Source: Candidatus Omnitrophota bacterium
GTDB taxonomy: Bacteria > Omnitrophota > Gorgyraeia > Zapsychrales > Zapsychraceae
Direction of reading: 5' to 3'
NCBI GenBank assembly: GCA_020632495.1
Contig: JACKFL010000005.1
Location: 1,426,001 to 1,490,000, forward strand
Length of the DNA: 64,000 nt
Shown piece after piece: positions 8,005 to 17,586 of the stretch. The notes below the pieces were generated by a model. It saw only the letters and a list, made by a program, of their open reading frames with translations. It was not told where the DNA came from and did not search any database. Numbering within the stretch: position 1 is the stretch's first letter; the number at the start of each line of letters is the position of its first letter. A program made the translations under genes and the position numbers.

Positions 8005-11000
8005 GTGCATACTCATCTGACAACAATTCGACGTGGTCCGGGATATCGGCTCTGTGTGGCGGGCATGATTATATGCTTCGCCTTGTCACCGTTGACGCCC
8101 CCCGCGATTGCCTCCGGCGGCAGTTCCCTGCCGATGCCCGGTCCGGGTACCATTGTCAAATCCAGCCGGGAATATGTCCCCCCGGTCATCAAGGGCATTA
8201 CCCTCCATCCCGACAAGCCGTTTTATTTTGATTTCATTATCGATAAAGGGAACTCCGCACTAAACGGGGAAGAATTCGAAGAAGAATCGCTGCGCCTGAT
8301 CAAATATTTTCTCGCGTCCCTGGCCGTCCCGGATGATGATTTATGGGTTAATTTGTCTCCCTATGAATCCGACCGCATCATTCCCGAGAAATTCGGCCGG
8401 ACCGAGATGGGACGTGACTTGCTGGCCCAGGATTACCTGCTCAAACAGTTTACCGCTTCGTTAATGTACCCCGAGGAGCGTCTCGGCGCCGAGTTCTGGA
8501 AACGCGTTCACCAAAAGGCGCAGGCCCGGTTCGGCACGACCGATATCCCCGTTTCCACTTTCAACAAGGTCTGGATCGTTCCGGCCAGCGCTGTGATCCA
8601 TGAACACGGACGCTCCGCCTTTGTGGCGGAAAGCCGTTTGAAGGTCATGCTGGAGGAAGATTACCGGGCGTTGGAGAGCAATGTTCTGCAGGAAGAGGAA
8701 TTCGCGCGCGACGGTGCCGGCGAAGCATACCGCGATCACCGGCAGGCGATCAGCAATGAAATTATCCGGGAAGTTCTTATTCCCGAGATCGAGCGCGAGG
8801 TCAATGAAGGGGAACACTTCGCGCGATTGCGGCAGATCTATCATTCCCTGCTGCTCGCCACCTGGTACAAGGAGGGGATGCGCCAAAGCATCCTCAATCA
8901 AATTTATTCCGACCGCAACAAGGTCGACGGCGTCGAGATCCCGGATGAGCAAACCAAGGATCTGATTTACGAAAAATATGTGGAGGCCTTTCAGATCGGG
9001 GTTTACAACTATGTCAAAGAAGAATTCGATTCCGATCTCGGGGAGATGATCCCCCGCAAGTATTTCTCCGGCGGTATGAACATTAAGCCGCAGATTACCG
9101 TAGTGCGTAATCCGGCCGCGGTCCGGCAGACCGGAGACATGGCGATACTGACGACCCAGTTCGACGTGGTCGACGCGCAGATTCGCCGCGGCGCCGACGC
9201 CGCGGTCCTGGCCAACGACGATGAAGCCCGCATGGAACGCGGTCAGCGTCTGAAGGCCGTTGAGAAAGTCTTCATCAATCAATTTTCACTGCTGACCGGA
9301 TCGCTCACCAGTCTCTTGACGATGTATGTGCAGACCTTCGGTTTCCGGGAAGAAGACTCGGCCCGCGCGTTCGAGGAATTGCAACAGTCGTTCCGCACGG
9401 AGAATCTCCGTCAAATTTTTCAGCTGGGCCAGGACGTGGATCTTGCCCGGGCGCATGCCCCCATTGCCGACCGATTCGAACGTTTCCGCCAGATCGTGAC
9501 TTTGAATCTGGGACTGGTCCGCGCCGAAGTGGCGGCGAATGAAGAAGAACGTTCGGTGCAGCTGCTGCTGAAGATGATCGATGAGACCGTGCAATTCCTG
9601 GAGCGGGTATTTGACCGCCGTCTGCAGTTCCGGGCGGTGGACATTGCCGAAGAGGTCCGTGATTATGCCGAAGAATTCGAAAACACCTTCAATGTCCCCG
9701 TGGATGTCCGGGTGCGTGAAGCCAACATTGGAGGCATCAAGATCGACCGGCTACGCATGGCCGAGGTGTTTTACATTCTATTCAACAACGCCCGCGAGGC
9801 CGGCGGTGATATTGCGGTGACGGTGGAATTATCGGAGGACAAAAGCAACGTGCTGTTCCATGTCACCGACACCGGAAGCGGGATCGCCGCGGATGTCCTG
9901 CCGCGCATATTCGAGCGTGGCTTTACGACCAAGGCCGCGGAAGACACCCCGCGCGGCATCGGATTGAATCTGGCGAAACTGATCGTCGAGATGCACGGCG
10001 GGACGATCGAAGTGCAGAGTCAGATCGGGATCGGTACGGACTTTACGTTGACGCTGCCGCGCCGGGTGCAGGGTCCCGTGTTGACCCGGATGGTCCTTGA
10101 TGTGGCCAAGGAGATTCAGGCCCAGGTGCCGGAATACCAAGGCGACCGCGCCGCCTTGCGGCGTCGCCTTATTCAAACGCGTGAGGAGCTTTTACGGGGA
10201 GCCAAAGACCGTTTCATATCCCTGGGAGTTGTCCCGGACGCCGAGGACAGTTCGCGCGCGACGTTCGACCTGCGTAACCGGGTACCGCACCTCAACCTTT
10301 TTCCGGATGTCGAACAGATCGATGGCCGCGCGTCCATCAACGACCGTATCGTCCGTCACATTTTGATGTACGACCAGGAAGGCGCGCTCACGCGGGTGAT
10401 GGTCGATCCGCCCAATATGACCCATCTGAACCGGACCGGTCTGCCGGAGACACAGGAGGTGCTGGTCGGCCAGGACCTGATGATTCTCTCCGCCAGGTTT
10501 CTGACCGGATACGATACGGTCTCCGGGCAGTTTACGGGAGATCGCACCGTCGCGCCGGACACCACCGTCCTTTTCCGGGACGCGCCGATCGCCGGAGTCA
10601 ACACGATCGGCGATCTGGCCCAACGGGACACCAAAATTCTCGACACCAGCGACAAAGCCGTGCTGGTCAATCCCTATATGGCCGAGACGTGGAACTTTAT
10701 CTGGGATCGCCGGCAGAATACGTTGAACCAGAACCAACTCTCCAAGGAACTTGGACGGAACCGCGGTTATATCAACCATCTGGCAAAAGGCAAAGATATC
10801 CCCGGACAGGAACTCTTCGATCAGATCCTCGAGGTCCTGGATGTGCCGGAGGAAGACCGCCCTGAGGCGCAGCGCTTACTCGAGCTTGCCAGGGAAAACC
10901 GGTCGAACGTTCCGCAGTCATTTATAGACCTGGGCAAGGCGCTGCGTGATCTGCGGCGCAACGCGAACGCCTACGTGTTTGCGCTCGAGCGGGCCCGGAT

Positions 11001-14000
11001 AAAGACCGATACGCGCGCCGAGATCGCAGCGGCGACCGGCCTGCCGCTGGCCACGATCGAGTCGCTTTATATCGGCAGCGATATTCTCGACGACACGGCA
11101 TACGAGGCCCTCTTGGGGGCGTTTCAAGTGCCCAACACGTTTCGCGCAGAGGCCCGGCAGCGGCTGCAACGTCAGCGGGAGCTGGAACATCTCGCCTGGA
11201 ATAAACTGACCCAACGTCTGGAAATCACCGAAGCCTATTTGTCGCAGTTGGAGACCGGTAAGACATTGGTTTCCCGCCAGGTCCTGACAAAACTGCTCAA
11301 TGAAATCGGTGCCCAGCCCGATGAGGGCGACTCCATCCGCCATATGCACAAACTGGCGGTGCTGGACCAGATGATCGTCAATACCGGCAAGACGACCGTT
11401 CAGTTGAACCGGATCCAGGCACCCGAGTGGAGATCATTGGTGGAGACCGTTCAGGTTTATTACCGGACGTATTTGGGGACATCCCGTCCCGCCGACCAGG
11501 TCACTCCCGAAGAGGTGCAGTGGGCGCTGTATTACCGGCTTGCTCAGGAGGTAACCCGGGAAGTGGTACGGTTTCTTGAACCGGTCCAGGACGGGCTGGA
11601 TTTCGATTTCACGCGACCCTATCTAAGAGAACTCGTCACCAATGCGCTCGACGGCATCCAGGCCAAGTTCGGACCGGACTACCAGCGCGGACGCATCGCG
11701 GTCGAGGTCAGCCGTTCGGGCGACGCGATCGTCATTAAGGTGACGGATAACGGACAGGGGATTAACGAGGCCTTGATCGCGGACATCGGCAGCCGCGCCT
11801 TCACTCCTGAAGAGACAGGCAAAGCCGTCGACCGCCTGCGTTATCTCGGCGGTCAGGGGACAAGCCTGCTGACTTTATATCAATCCGCCGCCGAACGTGA
11901 AATGGAGATCCGGGCCGCCAATCGCGACCGCGGTGAAGGCGCCGAGTTCAGTTTGATCCTGCCGGAGCGGCTGTTCCTTGCGAACGGAGACAAGGCGCTG
12001 CTCGCGAAAGTGCCGGATGTTTTGGAGATTGCCGGAGAAAGCTATCGATTGGCCCCGTTATCTCGACAGGAATTAATCTCGAATCCCGAGTATCAAAGGC
12101 TGGCGGGAAACATTTTGCGATTTAATTCACGGCCACTGAGTGAGCGTCGCATGGATGATGATATCAGCTTCGCGATTATCGACAGCAGCGGAAAACCGGT
12201 GGGTTACCGGCTGCTGTATGCCGTCGGTGAAGATTCCGTGCGGGGAGACGATTTTGTCGTAGCGCCACATCTTCAGGGGACCGAGGCCGCGGCATGGCTT
12301 TTGTACCAAGCTTATTACCAGGCAATCCGTAATTCCCAAGGCCGTATCAAGCATGCCTTTTGGAAACTGGATTTTGCCAACGCCGCGTTGGAGCAACGGG
12401 CCAGCACGTTTTACCGGAGTATCGGTGCCGATGTGGGGTACAGCTATAAAGGAGAACAGGAGGAACGGCGGACCGGTCATTTTTCGCTGGATTTGACCAC
12501 CGGCATGCAACTGCTGTATGAGCGGTTCCAACGTAAACGCGAAGGCGTTTCAGCCGCCGCGCAGGTGCAGCTGGATTTTCAATCGAATGTGTCCCGACTC
12601 TACCAAGCCGACGGGAGCGGCCGTCAGGGGATCGCAACGCTACGCGGCCGAATCAGTCGGCTGGGCAGCGGAGATTTTATCGGTCTGGGGATCGTTCCCC
12701 GTTGGGATAACATGGCCAACACTCTTGTTAACTTGGGGGAGGTGAACCGGGAGAATCCCTATGACGGTATGTTCCGCAGCGATGGGGCTGTCACCGACCG
12801 CATGGTCCGCGGTGTCTATACGGCCGCGACCCGGCGTAATCCGGCACAATTGATTCTGGAGTCGCCGGTTGAGTTCGGTCAAAACGAGATTGTTTCGGAC
12901 TTGGAATGGAATCAACTGATCCTGGCGGCACGCTATCTGTCCGGTTACGATGCCGTCGCCGGAGTGTTCAACGGGCAGCAAGGATTTCTGGATCAGCAGG
13001 TTGCGCTGTCCGTCCGGCGCGGCACGGATGGAGTCGTGTTTGACGGCACCCTGGGAGAGCTGGCCGGTCAAGGCTTGCGCGGGATTGAAGTGGCCGTTGG
13101 CGCGGAAAGCGACAAGGCGGTATTGAGCCGGCAGCGCGTGCTTGAGTTTCTCGACGCGGTGACGCGCAACCGCTGGCAGTTTTCTGAAGATATATCCACA
13201 CAGGCGCGGCGCTGGAATCGTCAGGTCAGACGAACGGAGGAGAAGGGTTCGCTGGTATTCGGAGTCCTGCCCACTCCCAGAAGTCTCGGTTCCTCTTCTT
13301 TCGACATTCTTCCCCTAACCGGACCGAAGGGGGTGGGGCATTCCGAGTTGTTTGGAAAAGAACTGGGGCTGACCAACAATATGGTGCGCGGGACATTTTT
13401 TAAGAAAACAGAGCGCGGCATTGGAGAAATCGTTTTCAAAAGCCCGCTCAGTTTGGAGTATGCCGATCAAAAAGGCGATGTGCGTGTAAATATGTTCATC
13501 CTGACCGCGCGTTTCCTGACCGGCTACAACGAGGAAACGGGCGAGTTTGATTTGACCAAGGCCGTGATCAAGGAGGACTATCCGCTTTACGCTCAAAATC
13601 CGGACGGCGCTTCGGTATTCCGCGGGCCCATTCGCGAATTCGCGCGGCGTGAACTGATTAACACGGCTTTACCGTCGGTGGCGGATCAATCCGGCGAACG
13701 CGATTCCGCCGTACTCAGCAGGCCGGACGAAGTCGGGGGGATCGATTTGACCGCGGAACGCCTGAATATCGAGGTCCGCCGCGACCCGGACGGAATGGCG
13801 GTCCCGGTGGATGACCGGCAGCTGCAAAATATCCGTCTCGACGGATTGATTCCGGTCATCATCAACATTCAACCGGTGACCAATCTCCCCCTTTTGATCG
13901 GCGCTGTTCAGACGCCCGCTCCGCAGCCGGTGGCGGCCGGTCCTTCGGTGCCGCCTGCGGATGGAAAAGATTTGCCGTCGCAGATGCCTTTCGCGCAGAT

Positions 14001-14019
14001 GTCCCGCCTGAACCGGTAG
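8005..14019 (+). CDS. Giant secreted modular protein B: shared N-domain, two GHKL ATPase domains, HTH, GNAT, triplicated module, shared C-tail
   Basis: 2004 aa from GTG 8005; no Shine-Dalgarno is visible. A hydrophobic leader (about 15-37) precedes the shared domain (about 40-355; DLWVNLSP, GRTEMGRDLLAQDY, TFNKVWIVP, KYFSGG). A first histidine-kinase-type ATPase domain (about 545-690) has an N box (YILFNNAREAGG), DTGSGI and GIGLNLAK, but no phosphorylatable HisKA helix is evident. A module of about 110 aa occurs three times (about 733-845, 1552-1657, 1748-1852), each running from an FI.LGVVP-like strand through DRIVRH/DRMVRG/NNMVRG to ILSARFLTGYD/ILAARYLSGYD/ILTARFLTGYN. XRE-like helices lie near 905-930 and 1068-1098, a second ATPase domain at about 1200-1330 (LVTNALDGI, DNGQGI, GGQGTSLLTLY), and a GNAT-like fold at about 1375-1498. 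The tail is GGIDLT ... LIPVIINIQPVTNLPLLIG. How ATP or acetyl-CoA users work in an exported protein is unclear. Confidence 0.85.
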   Translation: MHTHLTTIRRGPGYRLCVAGMIICFALSPLTPPAIASGGSSLPMPGPGTIVKSSREYVPPVIKGITLHPDKPFYFDFIIDKGNSALNGEEFEEESLRLIKYFLASLAVPDDDLWVNLSPYESDRIIPEKFGRTEMGRDLLAQDYLLKQFTASLMYPEERLGAEFWKRVHQKAQARFGTTDIPVSTFNKVWIVPASAVIHEHGRSAFVAESRLKVMLEEDYRALESNVLQEEEFARDGAGEAYRDHRQAISNEIIREVLIPEIEREVNEGEHFARLRQIYHSLLLATWYKEGMRQSILNQIYSDRNKVDGVEIPDEQTKDLIYEKYVEAFQIGVYNYVKEEFDSDLGEMIPRKYFSGGMNIKPQITVVRNPAAVRQTGDMAILTTQFDVVDAQIRRGADAAVLANDDEARMERGQRLKAVEKVFINQFSLLTGSLTSLLTMYVQTFGFREEDSARAFEELQQSFRTENLRQIFQLGQDVDLARAHAPIADRFERFRQIVTLNLGLVRAEVAANEEERSVQLLLKMIDETVQFLERVFDRRLQFRAVDIAEEVRDYAEEFENTFNVPVDVRVREANIGGIKIDRLRMAEVFYILFNNAREAGGDIAVTVELSEDKSNVLFHVTDTGSGIAADVLPRIFERGFTTKAAEDTPRGIGLNLAKLIVEMHGGTIEVQSQIGIGTDFTLTLPRRVQGPVLTRMVLDVAKEIQAQVPEYQGDRAALRRRLIQTREELLRGAKDRFISLGVVPDAEDSSRATFDLRNRVPHLNLFPDVEQIDGRASINDRIVRHILMYDQEGALTRVMVDPPNMTHLNRTGLPETQEVLVGQDLMILSARFLTGYDTVSGQFTGDRTVAPDTTVLFRDAPIAGVNTIGDLAQRDTKILDTSDKAVLVNPYMAETWNFIWDRRQNTLNQNQLSKELGRNRGYINHLAKGKDIPGQELFDQILEVLDVPEEDRPEAQRLLELARENRSNVPQSFIDLGKALRDLRRNANAYVFALERARIKTDTRAEIAAATGLPLATIESLYIGSDILDDTAYEALLGAFQVPNTFRAEARQRLQRQRELEHLAWNKLTQRLEITEAYLSQLETGKTLVSRQVLTKLLNEIGAQPDEGDSIRHMHKLAVLDQMIVNTGKTTVQLNRIQAPEWRSLVETVQVYYRTYLGTSRPADQVTPEEVQWALYYRLAQEVTREVVRFLEPVQDGLDFDFTRPYLRELVTNALDGIQAKFGPDYQRGRIAVEVSRSGDAIVIKVTDNGQGINEALIADIGSRAFTPEETGKAVDRLRYLGGQGTSLLTLYQSAAEREMEIRAANRDRGEGAEFSLILPERLFLANGDKALLAKVPDVLEIAGESYRLAPLSRQELISNPEYQRLAGNILRFNSRPLSERRMDDDISFAIIDSSGKPVGYRLLYAVGEDSVRGDDFVVAPHLQGTEAAAWLLYQAYYQAIRNSQGRIKHAFWKLDFANAALEQRASTFYRSIGADVGYSYKGEQEERRTGHFSLDLTTGMQLLYERFQRKREGVSAAAQVQLDFQSNVSRLYQADGSGRQGIATLRGRISRLGSGDFIGLGIVPRWDNMANTLVNLGEVNRENPYDGMFRSDGAVTDRMVRGVYTAATRRNPAQLILESPVEFGQNEIVSDLEWNQLILAARYLSGYDAVAGVFNGQQGFLDQQVALSVRRGTDGVVFDGTLGELAGQGLRGIEVAVGAESDKAVLSRQRVLEFLDAVTRNRWQFSEDISTQARRWNRQVRRTEEKGSLVFGVLPTPRSLGSSSFDILPLTGPKGVGHSELFGKELGLTNNMVRGTFFKKTERGIGEIVFKSPLSLEYADQKGDVRVNMFILTARFLTGYNEETGEFDLTKAVIKEDYPLYAQNPDGASVFRGPIREFARRELINTALPSVADQSGERDSAVLSRPDEVGGIDLTAERLNIEVRRDPDGMAVPVDDRQLQNIRLDGLIPVIINIQPVTNLPLLIGAVQTPAPQPVAAGPSVPPADGKDLPSQMPFAQMSRLNR

Positions 14020-14077
14020 TCCCGGTATTGTCCAAAGATCAAATAGTGTGGAATTCACCAAAGCGGTGAGATAGTGC

Positions 14078-14106
14078 GTGACACCCCGGTGTTTAGCGGC
14101 TATGGT
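14078..14106 (+). promoter_or_regulatory. Promoter GTGACA-17-TATGGT, leaderless, TPR protein
   Basis: GTGACA at 14078-14083 (one mismatch to TTGACA), 17-nt spacer, TATGGT at 14101-14106, then 6 nt to ATG 14113. The geometry equals that of five other genes here and supports ATG 14113 as the start. Confidence 0.5.
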
Positions 14107-14112
14107 GATGAT

Positions 14113-16110
14113 ATGCCTGATTTCCTCCGTATAATTTCCCGGTCCCGGCCGGTCAGGAGTGCGGCCGTCCGCCGCGCGGTCGGAGCGCTTTTTCTGTGTG
14201 GCTTGGCCGCGCTGCTTTACGGGCCGGTATTGCACGCTCCGTTTCAATTTGATGACTATGATTTCATTCTCAATAATCCCAGCATCCGCGACCCGGCGGA
14301 CGTCGGGGCGATCTGGGGAAATCTCAGTCAGCCCAGCCGCTTCGTTCCTTTTTATTCTTTTGCGCTAAATTATGCCATCAGCGGTTACGATCCGGCGGGC
14401 TTCCGCCTGACAAATATCCTGATCCATATCGCCAATGCGCTGTGTGTTTGGGGGATCGCCGCTCACGCCGTAAACCGGACATCGCGCTCCGGTCCGACCC
14501 TGCGGCTGCATCCCGAAATCATCGGCTGGATCGCGGCCGCGATCTTTATTGCACATCCCGTACAGACACAGGCCGTCACCTATATTACCCAGCGTTTTGC
14601 ATCGCTGGCGACGCTGTTCTATTTGTTGTCCGTGACGGGATATATTGCCGGACGGGAATCGCAGCGCGCGGGACGCGGCGGTCGGGCGGGAATGTTCTTT
14701 GCCGGCACGGCGGTCTGCGCGATGATGGGGATGTTCAGTAAGGAATTTGCGATGACCCTGCCGTTGATCTTAATCCTGTACGACTTCGCTGTTTTTCAGG
14801 ACGGCGTTCGCTTGAAGTGGGGGAAGCTGACCCGCTGGATGCTGGCGATCGTTCCGGTGATGCTGATTGTGCCGGCGATTTTCTCATTCCGTCCGCAGGT
14901 CTTGTTTCATCCGCGGCCGTCCTCATCGCATCACGGCGATATCATAACGCTGCCGGGTTATCTCATGACCCAGATCCGCGTGTTCGCCAAGTTTTTGCAA
15001 CTGTTGGTCTTTCCGGTGAGCCAAAATCTGGAGTATGATTTTCCGTTATCGCGGACCCTGGTGGATCCCGCCGTGATCGGTTCAGGGATCGTGTTGATCG
15101 CGTTGCTGGCGGCCGGGATCAGACTCTGGCGATTTCAGCGGGCGGCGGCTTTGGGAATTTTTTGGTTCTTTCTATCCCTGGCGTCGCATCTGGTGCCGCG
15201 GAGGTATGTCATTGCCGAGCATAAGCTCTATGTGGCTTCGGTGGGATTCTGTCTCGCCCTAGCCGTGCTGATGGCTGTGGCTTTGCCGCGACGCAACCGT
15301 TTTGTCATGACGATGGCGATTATCATTATGACCTTCGGGGTGCTTTGCGTCCACCGCAATCAGGTCTGGAGCGACCCGGTTATTTTGTGGACCGACGTCA
15401 CCCGGAAATCGCCGGCCAAGCCGCGGGCGTGGCTCATGCTCGGTCAGGCCTATACGGAGCGGGGCGAGTTCACTGAGGCGGTAGGGGCCTACGACCGTGC
15501 GATTCAGCTGGACCCCGCGTTGGCCCGCGCCTACCACAACCGCGGGAAGGTATACGCTCAGATGCAGGATTATCAGGCGGCCCTGGCCGACTACAGCGCG
15601 GCTTTGAAATACAATCCCAAGCTGGCGGATGTTTATAACAACCGGGGCAATGCGCTGCGGCATCTGCGGGATTACCGGCAGGCCCTGGAGGATTACGCGG
15701 AGGCGATCCGGCTGGATCCGGAGTATCCCGAAGCCTACAACAATCGCGGCATCGTTTACAAGAAAATGAAGAGTTATGACAAGGCGGTGGAGGATTTCAG
15801 CACAGCCATCCGGCTGGATCCGACGTACGCCGTAGTCTATAACAACCGGGGAAACTTGCTGTATCAGTTGGGCCGGCCCGACGCGGCCTTACGAGACTAC
15901 AACCGGGCCATTGATTTGTACTTGTCCCGGCCACAGACGGCACAGACCCGCAGCCAACTGGCGATTACGCATTTAAACCGGGCCCTCTATTACGGCCGGA
16001 GGCGGGAATTCAAACAGGCTCACGCGGATGCGGAGCGGGCGTATGAGTTGGGATATGCCGGCGCGGGCCGGTACGTGCGTATGTGGCAGGCGGCGCTGGG
16101 CGGGAACTAG
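14113..16110 (+). CDS. TMTC-like polytopic membrane protein with C-terminal TPR repeats
   Basis: 665 aa. The N-terminal half (about 1-420) holds many membrane helices and resembles the GT-C-like part of TMTC/bacterial TPR membrane proteins: FQFDDYDFILNNPSI with its acidic pair in the first loop, LNYAISGYDPAGFRLTN, LIHIANAL, AAIFIAHPVQTQAVTYITQR. The C-terminal part carries about five TPR units (AWLMLGQAYTERGEF, AYHNRGKVYAQMQDY, VYNNRGNALRHLRDY, AYNNRGIVYKKMKSY, VYNNRGNLLYQLGRP). Eukaryotic TMTC proteins are O-mannosyltransferases; a glycosyltransferase role is inferred from fold only. GTG 14074 is also possible but ATG 14113 has a promoter six nucleotides upstream. The stop codon TAG lies in the end of the inverted-repeat element at 16107. 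Confidence 0.8.
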   Translation: MPDFLRIISRSRPVRSAAVRRAVGALFLCGLAALLYGPVLHAPFQFDDYDFILNNPSIRDPADVGAIWGNLSQPSRFVPFYSFALNYAISGYDPAGFRLTNILIHIANALCVWGIAAHAVNRTSRSGPTLRLHPEIIGWIAAAIFIAHPVQTQAVTYITQRFASLATLFYLLSVTGYIAGRESQRAGRGGRAGMFFAGTAVCAMMGMFSKEFAMTLPLILILYDFAVFQDGVRLKWGKLTRWMLAIVPVMLIVPAIFSFRPQVLFHPRPSSSHHGDIITLPGYLMTQIRVFAKFLQLLVFPVSQNLEYDFPLSRTLVDPAVIGSGIVLIALLAAGIRLWRFQRAAALGIFWFFLSLASHLVPRRYVIAEHKLYVASVGFCLALAVLMAVALPRRNRFVMTMAIIIMTFGVLCVHRNQVWSDPVILWTDVTRKSPAKPRAWLMLGQAYTERGEFTEAVGAYDRAIQLDPALARAYHNRGKVYAQMQDYQAALADYSAALKYNPKLADVYNNRGNALRHLRDYRQALEDYAEAIRLDPEYPEAYNNRGIVYKKMKSYDKAVEDFSTAIRLDPTYAVVYNNRGNLLYQLGRPDAALRDYNRAIDLYLSRPQTAQTRSQLAITHLNRALYYGRRREFKQAHADAERAYELGYAGAGRYVRMWQAALGGN

Positions 16111-16214
16111 TGGCTCGACAAATTAATTCTTTTCTTCAGGAAAAAAATGAGACTAGCTCACCACTAGTGCTGAGCAGGAAATGTGATGAAAAATCTAACT
16201 TGTCGAAGCACTAG
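16107..16214. mobile_element. MITE-like element with terminal inverted repeats
   Basis: A 108-bp stretch has ends that are inverted copies: CTAGTGGCTCGACAA at 16107-16121 and, read on the other strand from 16214, CTAGTGCTTCGACAA, 13 of 15 identical, with weaker similarity further in. The interior is AT-rich, has no ORF, and contains the palindrome CACTAGTG near 16161. The outer CTAG at each end could be a 4-bp target duplication. Both flanking convergent genes take their TAG stop from these CTAG ends. An unusually long bidirectional terminator is the alternative, but the arms are separated by about 78 nt. Confidence 0.4.
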
Positions 16215-16459
16215 CTGCCGGAGGCGACTTCGCCGGACGTCATGCGTCCCAGGCAGTCCAAGATCTCGCGCACTCCGTTCATCCGCAGGATATCCTCGTC
16301 GGCAAACTTAACGCCGAATTGATCCTCCAGAGCAAACACGAGATTCAGTTGACGCATCGAATCCCAATTGGCGATCGTTTCCTTGGTCGCGTCCTCCGAA
16401 ATGTCATCCAGGGGGACTTCCATAACCGCGCTAATTATGGCAAAGACTTCTTCGTTCAT
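16211..16459 (-). CDS. Acyl carrier protein
   Basis: 82 aa, acidic, with the ACP pattern of four helices and the phosphopantetheine attachment serine in NWDSMRQLNLV (DSM in place of the usual DSL). The start ATG (complement of 16457-16459) follows GAGAGGA at a good distance; the longer frame to 16534 runs into the acyltransferase gene. It lies 13 nt downstream of the acyltransferase gene and is almost certainly cotranscribed, so it probably serves a dedicated acylation rather than housekeeping fatty acid synthesis. The stop codon overlaps the inverted-repeat element. Confidence 0.85.
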   Translation of the reverse strand: MNEEVFAIISAVMEVPLDDISEDATKETIANWDSMRQLNLVFALEDQFGVKFADEDILRMNGVREILDCLGRMTSGEVASGS

Positions 16460-16472
16460 GGCGATAATCCTC

Positions 16473-17132
16473 TCAGGGTGTTTGTGTCGGTTTTTGACCG
16501 AACACTTCCGATAAATAGGTGTTGGGTTGTACAATGGACCCCGCTTTGATGTGCGGGACGCCGATTAAGGTGCACTTGGTTCCGATGACGACATCATCTT
16601 CGATAATCATGCCGTTGCAATAGTGGACAGATGGGCGGCTGGAGATGCGGGTGTAGGTGTAAATGCTGGTCATACTGCCGACGCTCACATTGTCGCCTAT
16701 TTTCAATCCGCCCATTCCCGATATGTTACAGTAAGGTGCTACGTGCACATTCTTTCCCAAAATAACTTCGCCTTCGAGCTCCTGATTTTTGCCGCGCAGC
16801 AGTCGGCTGGGCTGGGGGGGATTGGGTTTGCTGGCCAGGAGCATGACCCCGAAGTCGATCCAGCTGTTGTCTCCGATCGAGATCAATTCCGGGTGCTGAA
16901 AATAGACACCGGGATCGATGCGGACGTTTTGTCCCATATATTTCAAGCGTTTACGATAATAGTGGTAGCGCAGTTTTTTCCCGGTCAGGCCCGGGAAGTA
17001 GACGACAATATAGTGGATTCCATCGCGAATGGCCTGGCAGAGGCCCCGCCAAAGATTGGCAATGATGATGGGTGATTTCTTAATAAGTCTGAACACGGCT
17101 GCATCGGGGTTTACGGGATCGTAAAATGCCAT
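16473..17132 (-). CDS. Left-handed beta-helix (hexapeptide) acyltransferase
   Basis: 219 aa. A short N-terminal region with a hydrophobic stretch (about 18-50) is followed by hexapeptide repeats (ISIGDNSWIDFGV, VILGKNVHVAPYC, LKIGDNVSVGSM, MIIEDDVVIGTKC, PHIKAGSIV), as in O-acetyltransferases acting on sugars or polysaccharides. The catalytic His is probably within VHVAPYC. It precedes an acyl carrier protein gene by 13 nt, which suggests that the donor is an acyl-ACP, or that the two belong to a cell-surface modification unit. Substrate not identifiable. Confidence 0.8.
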   Translation of the reverse strand: MAFYDPVNPDAAVFRLIKKSPIIIANLWRGLCQAIRDGIHYIVVYFPGLTGKKLRYHYYRKRLKYMGQNVRIDPGVYFQHPELISIGDNSWIDFGVMLLASKPNPPQPSRLLRGKNQELEGEVILGKNVHVAPYCNISGMGGLKIGDNVSVGSMTSIYTYTRISSRPSVHYCNGMIIEDDVVIGTKCTLIGVPHIKAGSIVQPNTYLSEVFGQKPTQTP

Positions 17133-17201
17133 TCATCGTATCTTTTTTATGGGTACCTGTCAAGATTTTCACGACGGGGCGACTTTACCCGGTGGGGATG
17201 T

Positions 17202-17229
17202 TTGCGACGCGGTCCGGCTGTGGTAGGAT
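17202..17229 (+). promoter_or_regulatory. Promoter TTGCGA-16-TAGGAT, leaderless
   Basis: TTGCGA at 17202-17207, 16-nt spacer, TAGGAT at 17224-17229, then 6 nt to ATG 17236. There is no room for a ribosome binding site, so the mRNA should begin at the start codon. Confidence 0.55.
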
Positions 17230-17235
17230 GTCATC

Positions 17236-17517
17236 ATGAGCAAACCCGGCGGTATGAAAAACATCGGTCCGGTCTCCGGTCAGTGGCTGGCGGCAGCCGG
17301 AATTATGACCTTGGACGACCTCCGGAAAATCGGTGCGGTGGAGGCCTACGGCCGGGTTTGCGATCTGGGTATTAAGCCGTCGTTAAACTTATTGTGGGCC
17401 TTGGAAGGAGCCGTGCGCGGGATACCGTTTCACGCGCTGACCGGGGATGAACGAAAATCCTTGCGCGAGCGAGTGGCCGAACGGCGACCACAAGGCCCGT
17501 GCGCGGGCCATGAATAA
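17236..17517 (+). CDS. TfoX C-terminal-domain protein
   Basis: 93 aa made almost wholly of the TfoX/Sxy C-terminal helical domain: KNIGPVSGQWLAAAGIMTLDD, GAVEAYGRV and LNLLWALEGAVRGIPF are its hallmarks. Full-length TfoX/Sxy regulates competence genes in Gammaproteobacteria; stand-alone C-domain proteins are widespread and of unknown role. The domain resembles helix-hairpin-helix DNA-binding folds. The start is fixed by a promoter six nucleotides upstream. Confidence 0.8.
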   Translation: MSKPGGMKNIGPVSGQWLAAAGIMTLDDLRKIGAVEAYGRVCDLGIKPSLNLLWALEGAVRGIPFHALTGDERKSLRERVAERRPQGPCAGHE

Positions 17518-17586
17518 GAATAAATCGCAAAACGTGAAATAAATGTTAAAATATAAAAGTCAAACACATCCAAACGGGGTCCGGGA

